The position numbers were made by a program, and so were the translations under genes. A DNA stretch of 28,963 bases from a virus, in the IMG/VR virus record IMGVR_UViG_3300046009_003447, positions 1 through 28,963 of that record; one strand, given 5' to 3'. The first letter of the stretch is position 1. Each line of letters opens with the position of its first letter. The notes under the pieces are model-generated. The model saw only the letters and a list, made by a program, of their open reading frames with translations, did not search any database and had not been told where the DNA came from. This document shows positions 6,630 through 12,983 of the stretch, piece by piece.

Positions 6630-6853
6630 GGCTTGGCCTCCTTTGCTCGCGTCCATTCTCCGTTCGCATCTGCAATCCGAATCTTTCCAGATTTTGTGAC
6701 TCGGATTTGTAGCGAGTTTCTTCCCTGATGCTTTGGTGTTTCCAGAAGCAGCCATACCCAGCCCTTCTCTTTGTCGGAGAATCCGCGAATGACTTTTACG
6801 GCACCCCAATCGAATCCGTACTGCGTATCTGCGAAGTGGATTTGAGAAGTCAC
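6626..6853 (-). CDS. small hypothetical protein, array member
   Basis: 75 aa from GTG at 6853. A beta-rich body with GAVKVIRGFSDKEKGWVWLL, LETPKHQ and LQIRVTKSGKIRI reads as one small beta domain. I recall a similar layout (K-G-W-V-x-L-x-L-E-T-P-K, then V-T-K-x-G-K-x-R-I) in other phage small proteins, without function. It ends in the junction tail AKEAKP. Unlike its neighbours it has no coiled coil. Confidence 0.72.
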   Translation of the reverse strand: MTSQIHFADTQYGFDWGAVKVIRGFSDKEKGWVWLLLETPKHQGRNSLQIRVTKSGKIRIADANGEWTRAKEAKP

Positions 6854-7068
6854 AGCTTGGCCTCCTTGGCTTTGGTCCAGATTTTGAGACGAATAAATAC
6901 GTCCTCTTCCGTAACCATATTGTCCCCCGCCTCCTTCAGCCGCTTGATCCTAGCGTCAGCATTGTTCAACGCCCGCTCCAAGGCACGCGCATGGTTGATA
7001 AGAACTTTTGGTTCAGGATCCATGTCATGTATAATTAGAAGCGTATCTGTTCGCAGCGTATCACTCAC
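6850..7068 (-). CDS. SDTLRTD / RIKRLKEA small coiled-coil protein, array member
   Basis: 72 aa from GTG at 7068 (overlap with upstream stop). It opens MSDTLRTDT, has a helix with ALERALNNADARIKRLKEAG (about residues 30-50), and ends FIRLKIWTKAKEAKL. The next gene upstream has the same three elements (SDTPRTDA, ANERIKRLEEAGD, VVWAKAKEDKL), so the two are diverged tandem copies. Function unknown. Confidence 0.74.
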   Translation of the reverse strand: MSDTLRTDTLLIIHDMDPEPKVLINHARALERALNNADARIKRLKEAGDNMVTEEDVFIRLKIWTKAKEAKL

Positions 7069-7355
7069 AGCTTGTCCTCCTTGGCTTTGGCCCATACAAC
7101 ACACATTCCGCTCCAATCTTGTACAGACCATCCAGACTCAACGATTTTATCCCCCGCCTCCTCTAGCCGCTTGATGCGTTCGTTGGCGGCGTTCAGTTCG
7201 CATTCAAGTTGTTCAGAAAACTCAGCATCAACGGCGGTGTCCAAATCATGAAAACCACGCTTCGCATCCGTCCTCGGCGTATCGCTGACCATTTTCGTGG
7301 CGTCACGAATATGGTCTTCACCGACCATTTTGTTGGTGTCACCAAGATGGTTCAC
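7065..7355 (-). CDS. SDTPRTD / RIKRLEEA small coiled-coil protein with repeated N-terminus
   Basis: 96 aa from GTG at 7355 (GTGA overlap). The first 25 codons read NHLGDTNKMV, then GEDHIRDATKMV, a short duplication encoded by two palindromic repeats (7288-7351). After that comes SDTPRTDA, the normal opening of this protein type, so the original start may have been the ATG of KMVSDTPRTD. Residues about 55-75 form a coiled coil (ANERIKRLEEAGDKI) and the end is VVWAKAKEDKL. It is the closest relative of the gene at 6850. Function unknown. Confidence 0.72.
   Translation of the reverse strand: MNHLGDTNKMVGEDHIRDATKMVSDTPRTDAKRGFHDLDTAVDAEFSEQLECELNAANERIKRLEEAGDKIVESGWSVQDWSGMCVVWAKAKEDKL
7288..7351. 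repeat. two tandem 28-base imperfect palindromes
   Basis: Two similar units, each bounded by ACCAT and ATGGT, lie at 7288-7315 and 7324-7351, separated by 8 bases (36-base period). Each has an internal stem, TCGTG with CACGA in the first and TTGGTG with CACCAA in the second, so each can fold. They sit in the 5' end of the gene at 7065-7355 and code for its duplicated N-terminus. They could be a small mobile repeat, a translational control hairpin or a regulator site. Confidence 0.5.
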
Positions 7356-7579
7356 AGCTTGGCCTCCCTCGCTTTGAGCATTGCGTCGGCGATGTCGTAA
7401 CAGTCTTGAGCGAGCAATTCTCGATGTTCGTGAGGATGAGCGAAACGATGCGCTTGTCCTTTCAACGCCGCCGCTGCGAAGTAGTCGCGGAGTGTCATGC
7501 CCATGTCCCATTTTGAATATTGTGAATCGGGTGGGACGTTAGGAAACGCCGGTCCTCCGTCGTTGATCTGGATGCTCAT
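7352..7579 (-). CDS. small conserved phage protein (GPAFP...GMTLRDYFA type)
   Basis: 75 aa from ATG at 7579, which overlaps the preceding stop (ATGA) behind the site GGAGGAATCGAA; an in-frame ATG at 7612 lies inside the upstream gene. INDGGPAFPNVP followed by GMTLRDYFAAAAL is a widespread but uncharacterised type in phage genomes. The C-terminal helix (LLAQDCYDIADAMLKAREAKL) ends in the array junction. No catalytic motif seen. Confidence 0.78.
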   Translation of the reverse strand: MSIQINDGGPAFPNVPPDSQYSKWDMGMTLRDYFAAAALKGQAHRFAHPHEHRELLAQDCYDIADAMLKAREAKL

Positions 7580-7923
7580 TTCGATTCCTCCACCACTCCA
7601 CACGGGAGCCACGTTTTACCGCCGTCGGTGCTGTACTCTCGCTCATCCAGCCACAAGTCTCTGTCAGCTTGGACAGACACCCAGCCGAGGAGAACTCGGT
7701 CCTGCGGGTTGCGCTTGAATCTCATCCACGCCCCCAGCGGCACCTCATCCGCAGTCCACGGGCGGAGGACAGGGGTGGGTTTGATGCGGTACTGTGTGTC
7801 GTCCCAGTTCCACCTAGGTACATGTACTAATGACCACTTTCCTTCATACATGCTCTGAACGTCCTTCCCATCCACAAATGCCTGCATGACGCGGATGGCT
7901 TCTTTGGTTTGTTCGATATTCAT
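7576..7923 (-). CDS. hypothetical phage protein with WNWDDTQYRIKP motif
   Basis: 115 aa. The N-terminal helix (EQTKEAIRVMQAFVDGKD) is followed by a beta-rich region with the motif WNWDDTQYRIKP and a second tryptophan-rich part (VPLGAWMRFKR, GKTWLPCGVVEE). The W-x-Y-R-I-K-P pattern is common in small phage proteins of unknown role. It starts with an ATGA overlap after GGAGGAAACGAA and ends EESK, whose codons make the next GGAGGAATC site. Confidence 0.74.
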   Translation of the reverse strand: MNIEQTKEAIRVMQAFVDGKDVQSMYEGKWSLVHVPRWNWDDTQYRIKPTPVLRPWTADEVPLGAWMRFKRNPQDRVLLGWVSVQADRDLWLDEREYSTDGGKTWLPCGVVEESK

Positions 7924-8117
7924 TTCGTTTCCTCCACCTTCACCATTGGAACGAAGTCAAGCCGGTTGCTCTCGTCGATTGCGATTCCCCAATTGTTCCT
8001 GCGGCAGGACAGTTCGGTGGCGTTGTAAACTTCCACCACCTTCTCGTCCGGCAGGTAAATGGACAGCAGTCCTTTGAATGTTAGTCGTACAGTTTCTGAT
8101 TTGTTTTGCTCGCTCAT
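7920..8117 (-). CDS. small hypothetical protein
   Basis: 65 aa. It starts ATGA-overlapped behind the site CAGGAGACGAA. The body is beta-rich (VRLTFKGLLSIYLPDEKVVE, then NNWGIAIDESNRLDFVPMVK), perhaps one small barrel or sheet. The end VEETK encodes the GGTGGAGGAAACG site for the next gene. No family recognised. Confidence 0.68.
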   Translation of the reverse strand: MSEQNKSETVRLTFKGLLSIYLPDEKVVEVYNATELSCRRNNWGIAIDESNRLDFVPMVKVEETK

Positions 8118-8281
8118 TTCGTCTCCTGTCTCTTTAGATATTCACTGACCGCTTCGTCCGCAACGTATTGTAGTTTGTATCCTCTCTTTGCTGCGTATTC
8201 CTTTAGCCGCTTGTGCGTGTCGTCTGACACGACAAACATCTTAGCAACGGGACGTTTGGGTTTGGGTTTTGGCGCACTCAC
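8114..8281 (-). CDS. ribbon-helix-helix-like small protein, paralogue A
   Basis: 55 aa from GTG at 8281, overlapping the RuvC stop; the frame stays open to 8398, but that part lies inside RuvC. After a basic tail (PKPKPKRPVAK) comes a beta strand KMFVV, helix DDTHKRLKEYAAKRG and helix KLQYVADEAVSEYLKRQ, the Arc/MetJ ribbon-helix-helix order. It matches the protein at 8730-8867 in the pattern T-H-K-x-L-x-E-Y...L-Q-x-V-A-D-x-A. It is probably a small DNA-binding protein. Confidence 0.68.
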   Translation of the reverse strand: MSAPKPKPKRPVAKMFVVSDDTHKRLKEYAAKRGYKLQYVADEAVSEYLKRQETK

Positions 8282-8733
8282 TTCAACCCCTCCGCAATCA
8301 TGGCGTGCTCCAGGATCAGCACAGCGTCTGCGGTCTTCAGGGTAATCACCTGTCGGGGCTGTCGCTGCTGCGCGATGCCCTTCAGGTGGCTCTTCCACTT
8401 GGCGCCGTGTGTGGCTTTGCTGCCGACCCCAATTGTCTTCTGCCAGCGCTGTGGCGGCACCTCGATCACCCGGGTCTTAGACGCTGCGATCAGGCCGTGC
8501 AGGAATCCGACGTTGTAGCCGAAATTGAACATCGAGCTGCCCGGGGCGCCCTTACCTCCGACGTACCCACCCACCTTCTCAATGTAGCAGACATCCGAGA
8601 TCGCCAACCTGTCGGTCACCAGGATGCTGATGTCCTGGTCGGTCTGCGGCATCGAGTTCAGAATGATGCCTGATGGCCCGAGGTAGGCCAGGCCGCCGCT
8701 GGCACCCGGGTCGATGGCAAGTATCCGGGTCAC
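8278..8733 (-). CDS. RuvC-like Holliday junction resolvase
   Basis: 151 aa from GTG at 8733. The opening RILAIDPGASGGLAYL carries the first catalytic Asp (D8), CYIEKVGG the Glu (E52), and the ending KTADAVLILEHA the late Asp (D136). This is the RNase H-like active site of RuvC-type resolvases, which cut four-way DNA junctions. Phage versions resolve branched replication intermediates before packaging. Length fits the short phage forms. Overlapping GTGA starts tie it to both small ribbon-helix-helix-like genes around it. Confidence 0.88.
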   Translation of the reverse strand: MTRILAIDPGASGGLAYLGPSGIILNSMPQTDQDISILVTDRLAISDVCYIEKVGGYVGGKGAPGSSMFNFGYNVGFLHGLIAASKTRVIEVPPQRWQKTIGVGSKATHGAKWKSHLKGIAQQRQPRQVITLKTADAVLILEHAMIAEGLK

Positions 8734-8867
8734 TTGGCAGCCTTTCTCAGCCAGGCGGCAATCGCCTTGTCGGCCACGGCCTGCAGTTTGAGGCCGGCGG
8801 CGAGGCAGTATTCTCGAAGGGCCTTGTGTGTGGTAGGTGTCACGTTGATGGTTTTCGGTTTGATCAA
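8730..8867 (-). CDS. ribbon-helix-helix-like small protein, paralogue B (TTG start)
   Basis: 45 aa. The frame opens with TTG at 8867 overlapping the preceding stop (TTGA) and ends in the GTGA overlap with RuvC. It reads IKPKTINV, then PTTHKALREYCLAAG, then LKLQAVADKAIAAWLRKAAK. It aligns with paralogue A (8114-8281) through T-H-K-x-L-x-E-Y and L-Q-x-V-A-D. The fold order is strand, helix, helix. The TTG start is supported by the overlap pattern; an internal GTG nine codons in is the alternative. Confidence 0.6.
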   Translation of the reverse strand: MIKPKTINVTPTTHKALREYCLAAGLKLQAVADKAIAAWLRKAAK

Positions 8868-9091
8868 TTTTTGCACAGTTTTAATGCCGTCGTTACTGCA
8901 AAGCTAATAAGTGGCCAGTGATCTTTGCTTTTAATTGGAAACACCCATGAATCGTCATTTGGATCTTCAATAATTACATATCGTTCGCTGTATTCGTCTA
9001 TTACAGAAACATGAACGAATGAATTATCACTTGGGTGTGGAACCGTAATTTTCAAAACAGTTTTAGTGGCTACGCTCTCAGTGGTTTTCAT
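8864..9091 (-). CDS. small hypothetical protein, AT-rich
   Basis: 75 aa from ATG at 9091, which overlaps the endolysin stop (ATGA) and follows AAGGAGATCAA, a good ribosome-binding site; the longer frame to 9166 would run inside the endolysin. The body is beta-rich (VLKITVPHPSDNSFVHVSVI, YVIIEDPNDDSWVFPIKS) with a C-terminal helix. The gene is much more AT-rich than its neighbours, which suggests recent acquisition. No family recognised. Confidence 0.68.
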   Translation of the reverse strand: MKTTESVATKTVLKITVPHPSDNSFVHVSVIDEYSERYVIIEDPNDDSWVFPIKSKDHWPLISFAVTTALKLCKN

Positions 9092-9417
9092 TTGATCTCC
9101 TTCTTCACCTTGGCCCAGTAGGCCTCTGTGGCAGATTTGCGGTCGCCAGTCGGGCCGCCATTCCATTTCCTGGCCAACTGCTCGGTGGTGGCGCCGCGGC
9201 CGTAGTGCTTCAGGTAGGCCTCGCAGACTGCACGGGCCTGCACCCGGTTGGTCATGTCCTGGTGACGGTAGTGGCTGCCGGTGATCCTGTTCACGTCCAG
9301 GACAACGGCCCTGTGGATCTGAAGGCAGCCGATGGCTCGGCCTTGGTCACCGATGGCCAGGTCGTTGCCGGAGGACTCCACCGCGATCAGGGCGGTGATG
9401 AGGTTGGTCAGGTTCAT
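9088..9417 (-). CDS. endolysin, lysozyme-like / lytic transglycosylase fold
   Basis: 109 aa. ALIAVESSGNDLAIGDQGRA holds the catalytic Glu (E14) followed by G-x-x-Q-I (GCLQIH, 30-35), the signature of transglycosylase SLT/lysozyme-like domains. Later ARKWNGGPTG (82-91) matches the N-G-G motif of this fold. It would cleave the glycan strands of peptidoglycan at the end of infection. There is no signal peptide or membrane segment, so it needs a holin; candidates are about 10 kb upstream at 19140-19498. A virion-associated role is less likely given its small size and early-side location. It overlaps both neighbours by ATGA. Confidence 0.85.
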   Translation of the reverse strand: MNLTNLITALIAVESSGNDLAIGDQGRAIGCLQIHRAVVLDVNRITGSHYRHQDMTNRVQARAVCEAYLKHYGRGATTEQLARKWNGGPTGDRKSATEAYWAKVKKEIK

Positions 9418-9677
9418 GGCTGGACGTAGCAGGAGATTCCATCGACCACGATGATGCCGTGGCCGCTGTCGATTATAGCTGCCACAGCGCTAGCCTCGGC
9501 CTCGATGGCTGTGGCTGGCCGGATGTACATTCCCGACTTGTAGTCGCACAAGTCGCCGTTGGAATGATCGAATGCCTCGAAGCAGGGCATCGAGCAGAAG
9601 TTGCCCATCTCCCGGTCTTCAGGCAGGGGGCCTTGGCAGTAGATGCAGGTGGTGGGTTGGAAGAGGATGTTGCTCAT
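9414..9677 (-). CDS. small zinc-ribbon-like protein
   Basis: 87 aa. TCIYCQGPLPEDREMGNFCS followed by MPCFEAF has two C-x-x-C/C-x-x-x-C pairs (about residues 10-33), enough for one zinc site like the cytoplasmic zinc ribbons of phage and bacterial small proteins. The C-terminal half (AIEAEASAVAAIIDSGHGII) is a helix and strand. It heads the run that includes the endolysin. Its leader contains CCAAAGCAAACAAC and no Shine-Dalgarno sequence. The function is not known. Confidence 0.75.
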   Translation of the reverse strand: MSNILFQPTTCIYCQGPLPEDREMGNFCSMPCFEAFDHSNGDLCDYKSGMYIRPATAIEAEASAVAAIIDSGHGIIVVDGISCYVQP

Positions 9678-9774
9678 AGTGTTGCTGTTGTTTGCTTTGG
9701 TGGTGCTTGTTTGCGCGTTGGCCAGTCGCGCCCCTGGTTGGGTGGTATTGGCCCCACCCGGGCCTAAAGCTGGA

Positions 9775-9945
9775 TTAAGGATCTACGGAAAACCGATTCA
9801 CAATATTTTGCTCGTAGATCAAAGCGCTCAATTCTTGGCGAAGGAACAGCACATCAGCACGGTTTGTCGCGGTATTCAGCTCGGCACGAATCTTTGCGAT
9901 CTCCTGGCCTAGTCTTACGATTTCACTCAAGTTGGTGTCCTTCAT
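9775..9945 (-). CDS. small helical hypothetical protein
   Basis: 56 aa from ATG at 9945 (MKDTNLSEIVRLGQEI). The frame is open to an ATG at 10026, but that codon lies inside the palindrome at 10010-10037, and 9945 is preceded by GCAAACCAAAGCAAAAA, the A-rich leader shared with other first genes here. Residues about 5-45 form one long amphipathic helix (IVRLGQEIAKIRAELNTATN). It could be a small coiled-coil regulator; no family recognised. The 97-base gap to the next gene downstream shows nothing I can name. Confidence 0.6.
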   Translation of the reverse strand: MKDTNLSEIVRLGQEIAKIRAELNTATNRADVLFLRQELSALIYEQNIVNRFSVDP

Positions 9946-10009
9946 TTTTTGCTTTGGTTTGCTGCTGTTGCCTTCGACGTGATCAAGATGGCCCAGACCA
10001 CGTTTCCCG

Positions 10010-10037
10010 TCTACAGAGAAAACCATTTTTCTGTAGA
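10010..10037. repeat. 12-bp palindrome with short loop at the structural/early boundary
   Basis: TCTACAGA (10010-10017) pairs with TCTGTAGA (10030-10037), and AAAA (10019-10022) with TTTT (10026-10029), leaving one bulged G and a 3-base loop. On the plus strand it is followed by TTTTGAAT; on the minus strand, the coding direction, no T-run follows. A simple intrinsic terminator for the tail operon is therefore not clear. An operator or a terminator for plus-strand transcription fits as well. Confidence 0.55.
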
Positions 10038-10040
10038 TTT

Positions 10041-10070
10041 TGAATAAAACCCAATGTTTGCAGGGGTCAA
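10041..10070 (-). promoter_or_regulatory. possible promoter for the early/middle genes
   Basis: On the minus strand TTGACC (10065-10070) stands 18 bases from TATTCA (10041-10046). The -35-like hexamer lies in the tandem 11-bp repeat, which therefore supplies two of them 11 bases apart. The -10 match is weak. The position between the end of the structural genes and the small-gene run is where a separate promoter would be expected. Confidence 0.25.
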
Positions 10071-10082
10071 ACAGGGGTCAAA
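10061..10082. repeat. perfect tandem 11-bp repeat at the end of the tail operon
   Basis: CAGGGGTCAAA occurs twice in a row (10061-10071 and 10072-10082). The stop codon of the 896-aa tail protein (10078-10080) lies in one copy. Read on the minus strand each copy contains TTTGACC. Possible roles are an operator, part of a promoter, or a replication slippage product. Confidence 0.6.
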
Positions 10083-12768
10083 TTCCCTTGAGATCCACCA
10101 AACTCAAGGTCAGGTACTTCTGATCGTTGGTGGTGGCGTCGAAGTAACTGGCGATCACCTGAGTCTCGCGTTCCGAGTAGCTGCGGTAGGGCTTCACCCG
10201 GGTGGCTAGGACCGCAGGAAACTCTGTCGGCTGACCGTTCTCGGTCTGCCAGTTGCCCGAGGTGAAGCCGAACCGCCTGCACCAGGTCTGCAGGTTCTGC
10301 GGCGGAACAAACCAGTAATCGGTGCCGAAACTGTCCTGACCTTGAAAACACTGCACGCCGTAGCCGGTCAGAAGATCGTAGCCGGCCTGGTCGAGATACC
10401 AGGCATCTAGGTCAAAGTCAGGCTCATAGCCGGTGCCAAAGAATCCAGGCAGGCCTGGGGCCTTGTCCATTGTGCACAGGCAGTTTGATCGAGTCCATGA
10501 GTCGAGGCGCCATTGCAGCAGGTTCCACAGCCAGGCCGACTTGGGGATCTTGTGGAAGAATGGGCCGCTGCCGGGGCCGCTGTTCAGTGTCAGCAGGGGC
10601 CGGTAGGGAATATCGAACACATCGTCAATGTGGCCTCCGTTGTCGAACTTGATGGATGTCAGCCTGTCCTGGTAGGTGGCGACCGTGTTCGAGGTTTGGA
10701 GCGGCACCGTCGAGGCAAAACGAGATCCCTCTCGATCTTTAAATATGTCGTCGATCCCTGCCTGGAATAGACCAGTCGGCCCTTGTGCGAACTTCGGTGT
10801 TTTGTTTGGGCTGCCTGGGATCCGCACTGAGGCGTCGACGCCATTGGGGCCGCCCCATTTGTTCACCCAAAAGTCGGCCTCGAACCCAGCCGTCGCAAGC
10901 TGATCAGGATCACCAAACTGGGCTCGCATCAGCTCGTTATCGTAGTTGCTTGAGCTAAAGCCCCAGGGCCCTCCTGGCGGAATGAAGGCGGCGTTGATTG
11001 ATCCTTGGTAAAGAAGCGTCGATGTTGCAATGTTGCTGCCGATCTTAGTCGGGAACAGGTAGAACCATTGTCCGGTGATATTGTTGACCTTGGAAGGCCC
11101 GATCAAAACCGTGCTATCGCTTGAGGAAAAATAGAAGTTTTGCCAAGCGCCTACACCGAAACCTGGGTCATGGCTTTTGATGTAGAGCTGGTCTGATTGG
11201 GCGTAGGATTCAAAGTCAATCAGGAGGTTTCCGTCGATTCCAATAGGGCTTCCAATGCTGCAAACCAACCCTTGAGGTGTGAGCCTAAGAAGGCCGATTC
11301 GGTCTTCGGTGATGTCGTGGACGTCGTCGTAATTGTTGAGGAAACCTTGCTCAACAGCCAGCCGGCGCCGCACGTCGATGGCCTTGTCGAAGATTGTGGC
11401 CTCGTTACCGGCAGACCAGAATCCCTGAGGGTAAACCGTCGAGATCGTGAGCGGTGTGGTGCTGATCTGCCACCTGGGTGCCGTTGAATCGCAGAAGATG
11501 TTGCAATCGACCGGGCTGATCTCAATCAGGCCGCGGTCGCTGGTCAGTTCGATGCTGTTGGCATTCTGCACCACGGTGATGCCAAGGCCTTCCAGGCGTT
11601 GCACCAGGCTTCCAACACCCGTGAAGTTGACCAGTCGTTCCTCGGAGATTTCACCACTGGATCCGAAATAATAGCGCACCCGGGCACGTCCCCAGGTAAA
11701 CACCAGGTCTCCGAGTTGCTGCCTGAAGTCTCCGGGATCGGCGTAGGTCTGGGGGTAAACCTGCCGGATGTCGTGGTCTACGTCTGGGTCGATTTGAGCG
11801 CCCATCGTGTGCAACCAGTCGAACATGATGAACGGGTTGGCCACGTTGTTGGCCTGGGCCGATCGTTCCAAGGCCAGGAAGTCCGATGTGTTGGCGCCCT
11901 GCCAGCTCGGTGGTCCCTCGGCAAAGTAGGGTACATCTCCCGGGAAGTACGGGAAGAAATGGTAGCAAAACCCGCCGTTAGGCCAGCGCGTGGCCCAGGT
12001 GCCGTCCTGTCGGCGTCGGAAGGCTCGGACGGCTCCAGGACCAACGAACTGCCTGTCAGCGCTGCCATCGGGCAACTGCAGCAGCACCTGCACGGTAGAG
12101 GTCCCGCAGTTGTGGACCCGCCAGCAGTCGTAACGCTGGTATGTGTTCAGGATCCGGAATTCGCTCAGGCCCTCAATGGCAATCTCGGCCACGGCCAGCC
12201 TGTGCTTGTGGATCCGCCCAGGGGGCAGTGTAGGGTCGGAAGGCCCGAGGCTGCCGCGCACATAGGATGTCAGGCCGGATCCGACCTGTGGATCCCAGCC
12301 GAGGTGCACATCGTACTCGATGCCAGCCACCTCACGGCGCAACAGCTCGAAGCTGAAGTGAATCTTGCCGACGTCGCAGGTGAACGGATCTCCCACGGTG
12401 CTGTGGTGATCGACGTAGACCTGGCCGCCAGCCACATCGAGGTGCTTGTTCTCCAGTTTCGACAGCTCGATACGGGCGGCCACCTGGTTGTGCTCGTCGC
12501 GGTAGTAACCGATGCCAGGAATGCTCGGGCTGGGTACGGCACCATCGTCCTTGAGCCTAAGGGCGGTCTCCGGGTCGTTCCGGTAAACGTACCACACACC
12601 ATACGGGAATGGCGCCGACCATTGGGCAAAGGGGGAGAACCGCGAACTCGCCCAAAGCGGCCCCATGCCGTTCAGCGCTGCCTGGCACTTCTTATCGAAT
12701 CGGCTGTAGAGATTGTTCAGGTTGTAGGCCGTGAACATCTTGTCGAGCCTGCCAAGGGCGTAGGGCAT
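10078..12768 (-). CDS. large tail-tip / receptor-side structural protein, unrecognised
   Basis: 896 aa from ATG at 12768 (MPYALGRLDKMFTA), just after the preceding stop; an ATG five codons earlier (12783) overlaps that gene and is less likely. It is the last and largest gene of the tail operon. The composition is rich in aromatic residues, Gly, Asp and Asn (FCYHFFPYFPGDVPYF, WNLLQWRLDSW), with beta-rich stretches and no transmembrane segment or collagen repeats, as in tail hub, tip or receptor-binding proteins. I see no peptidase, lysozyme or pectate-lyase signature. Position and size suggest a tail-tip or host-contact role by inference only. It may be adsorption-related and fast-evolving. 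Confidence 0.75.
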   Translation of the reverse strand: MPYALGRLDKMFTAYNLNNLYSRFDKKCQAALNGMGPLWASSRFSPFAQWSAPFPYGVWYVYRNDPETALRLKDDGAVPSPSIPGIGYYRDEHNQVAARIELSKLENKHLDVAGGQVYVDHHSTVGDPFTCDVGKIHFSFELLRREVAGIEYDVHLGWDPQVGSGLTSYVRGSLGPSDPTLPPGRIHKHRLAVAEIAIEGLSEFRILNTYQRYDCWRVHNCGTSTVQVLLQLPDGSADRQFVGPGAVRAFRRRQDGTWATRWPNGGFCYHFFPYFPGDVPYFAEGPPSWQGANTSDFLALERSAQANNVANPFIMFDWLHTMGAQIDPDVDHDIRQVYPQTYADPGDFRQQLGDLVFTWGRARVRYYFGSSGEISEERLVNFTGVGSLVQRLEGLGITVVQNANSIELTSDRGLIEISPVDCNIFCDSTAPRWQISTTPLTISTVYPQGFWSAGNEATIFDKAIDVRRRLAVEQGFLNNYDDVHDITEDRIGLLRLTPQGLVCSIGSPIGIDGNLLIDFESYAQSDQLYIKSHDPGFGVGAWQNFYFSSSDSTVLIGPSKVNNITGQWFYLFPTKIGSNIATSTLLYQGSINAAFIPPGGPWGFSSSNYDNELMRAQFGDPDQLATAGFEADFWVNKWGGPNGVDASVRIPGSPNKTPKFAQGPTGLFQAGIDDIFKDREGSRFASTVPLQTSNTVATYQDRLTSIKFDNGGHIDDVFDIPYRPLLTLNSGPGSGPFFHKIPKSAWLWNLLQWRLDSWTRSNCLCTMDKAPGLPGFFGTGYEPDFDLDAWYLDQAGYDLLTGYGVQCFQGQDSFGTDYWFVPPQNLQTWCRRFGFTSGNWQTENGQPTEFPAVLATRVKPYRSYSERETQVIASYFDATTNDQKYLTLSLVDLKGI

Positions 12769-12770
12769 GA

Positions 12771-12980
12771 TCAGTAGAACCAAGATTCTTCAGCCGTCTG
12801 CACCGTGGTCGAACCCACCGCGGTCTTCAGCGTCGTACCATTGGCATTCTGCTCAACCCGCTGGCCAGGCCCAGCGACTAGCTGGACCCGGCGCACGGCC
12901 TCGATCAGTTGATTGATGGCCCGGGCATGGTCTGCCTTTAGGCCGCGCTCCGATAGCTTGGATGGCAGTTGCAGGGGCAT
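12771..12980 (-). CDS. small structural-operon hypothetical protein
   Basis: 69 aa. An amphipathic N-terminal helix (ADHARAINQLIEAVRRVQLV) is followed by a beta-type end (NGTTLKTAVGSTTVQTAEES). It is tightly packed: 3 bases after the 118-aa gene stop and 2 bases before the 896-aa gene. The short helix-plus-strand build is common in trimeric tail or decoration components. No family recognised. Confidence 0.68.
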   Translation of the reverse strand: MPLQLPSKLSERGLKADHARAINQLIEAVRRVQLVAGPGQRVEQNANGTTLKTAVGSTTVQTAEESWFY

Positions 12981-12983
12981 GGC

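Larger units (their letters stand above)
6223..7369 (-). repeat. six copies of an 18-nt gene-junction repeat
   Basis: On the minus strand AAGGAGGCCAAGCTGTGA or a close variant occurs at 6223-6240, 6405-6422, 6626-6643, 6850-6867, 7065-7082 and 7352-7369. Each copy ends one gene (K-E-A-K-L/P-stop), supplies the AAGGAG ribosome-binding site, and contains the GTG start of the next gene overlapping the stop. Variants are CCGTGA in place of CTGTGA, one GAGGAC for GAGGCC, and AGGGAG at the sixth copy. Such identical joints give short homologies through which gene cassettes could be exchanged or duplicated. Confidence 0.75.

Noticed and set aside
6223-7369. Regular short repeats that could suggest a CRISPR array
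   Set aside because: The repeats are 18 bases, lie at gene ends, and the distances between them (180-290 bases) hold full reading frames. There are no uniform spacers and no cas genes.
11599-12777. 392-aa open frame on the plus strand
   Set aside because: Antisense shadow of the 896-aa tail protein; no ribosome-binding site, no recognisable motif, and no other plus-strand gene in the window.
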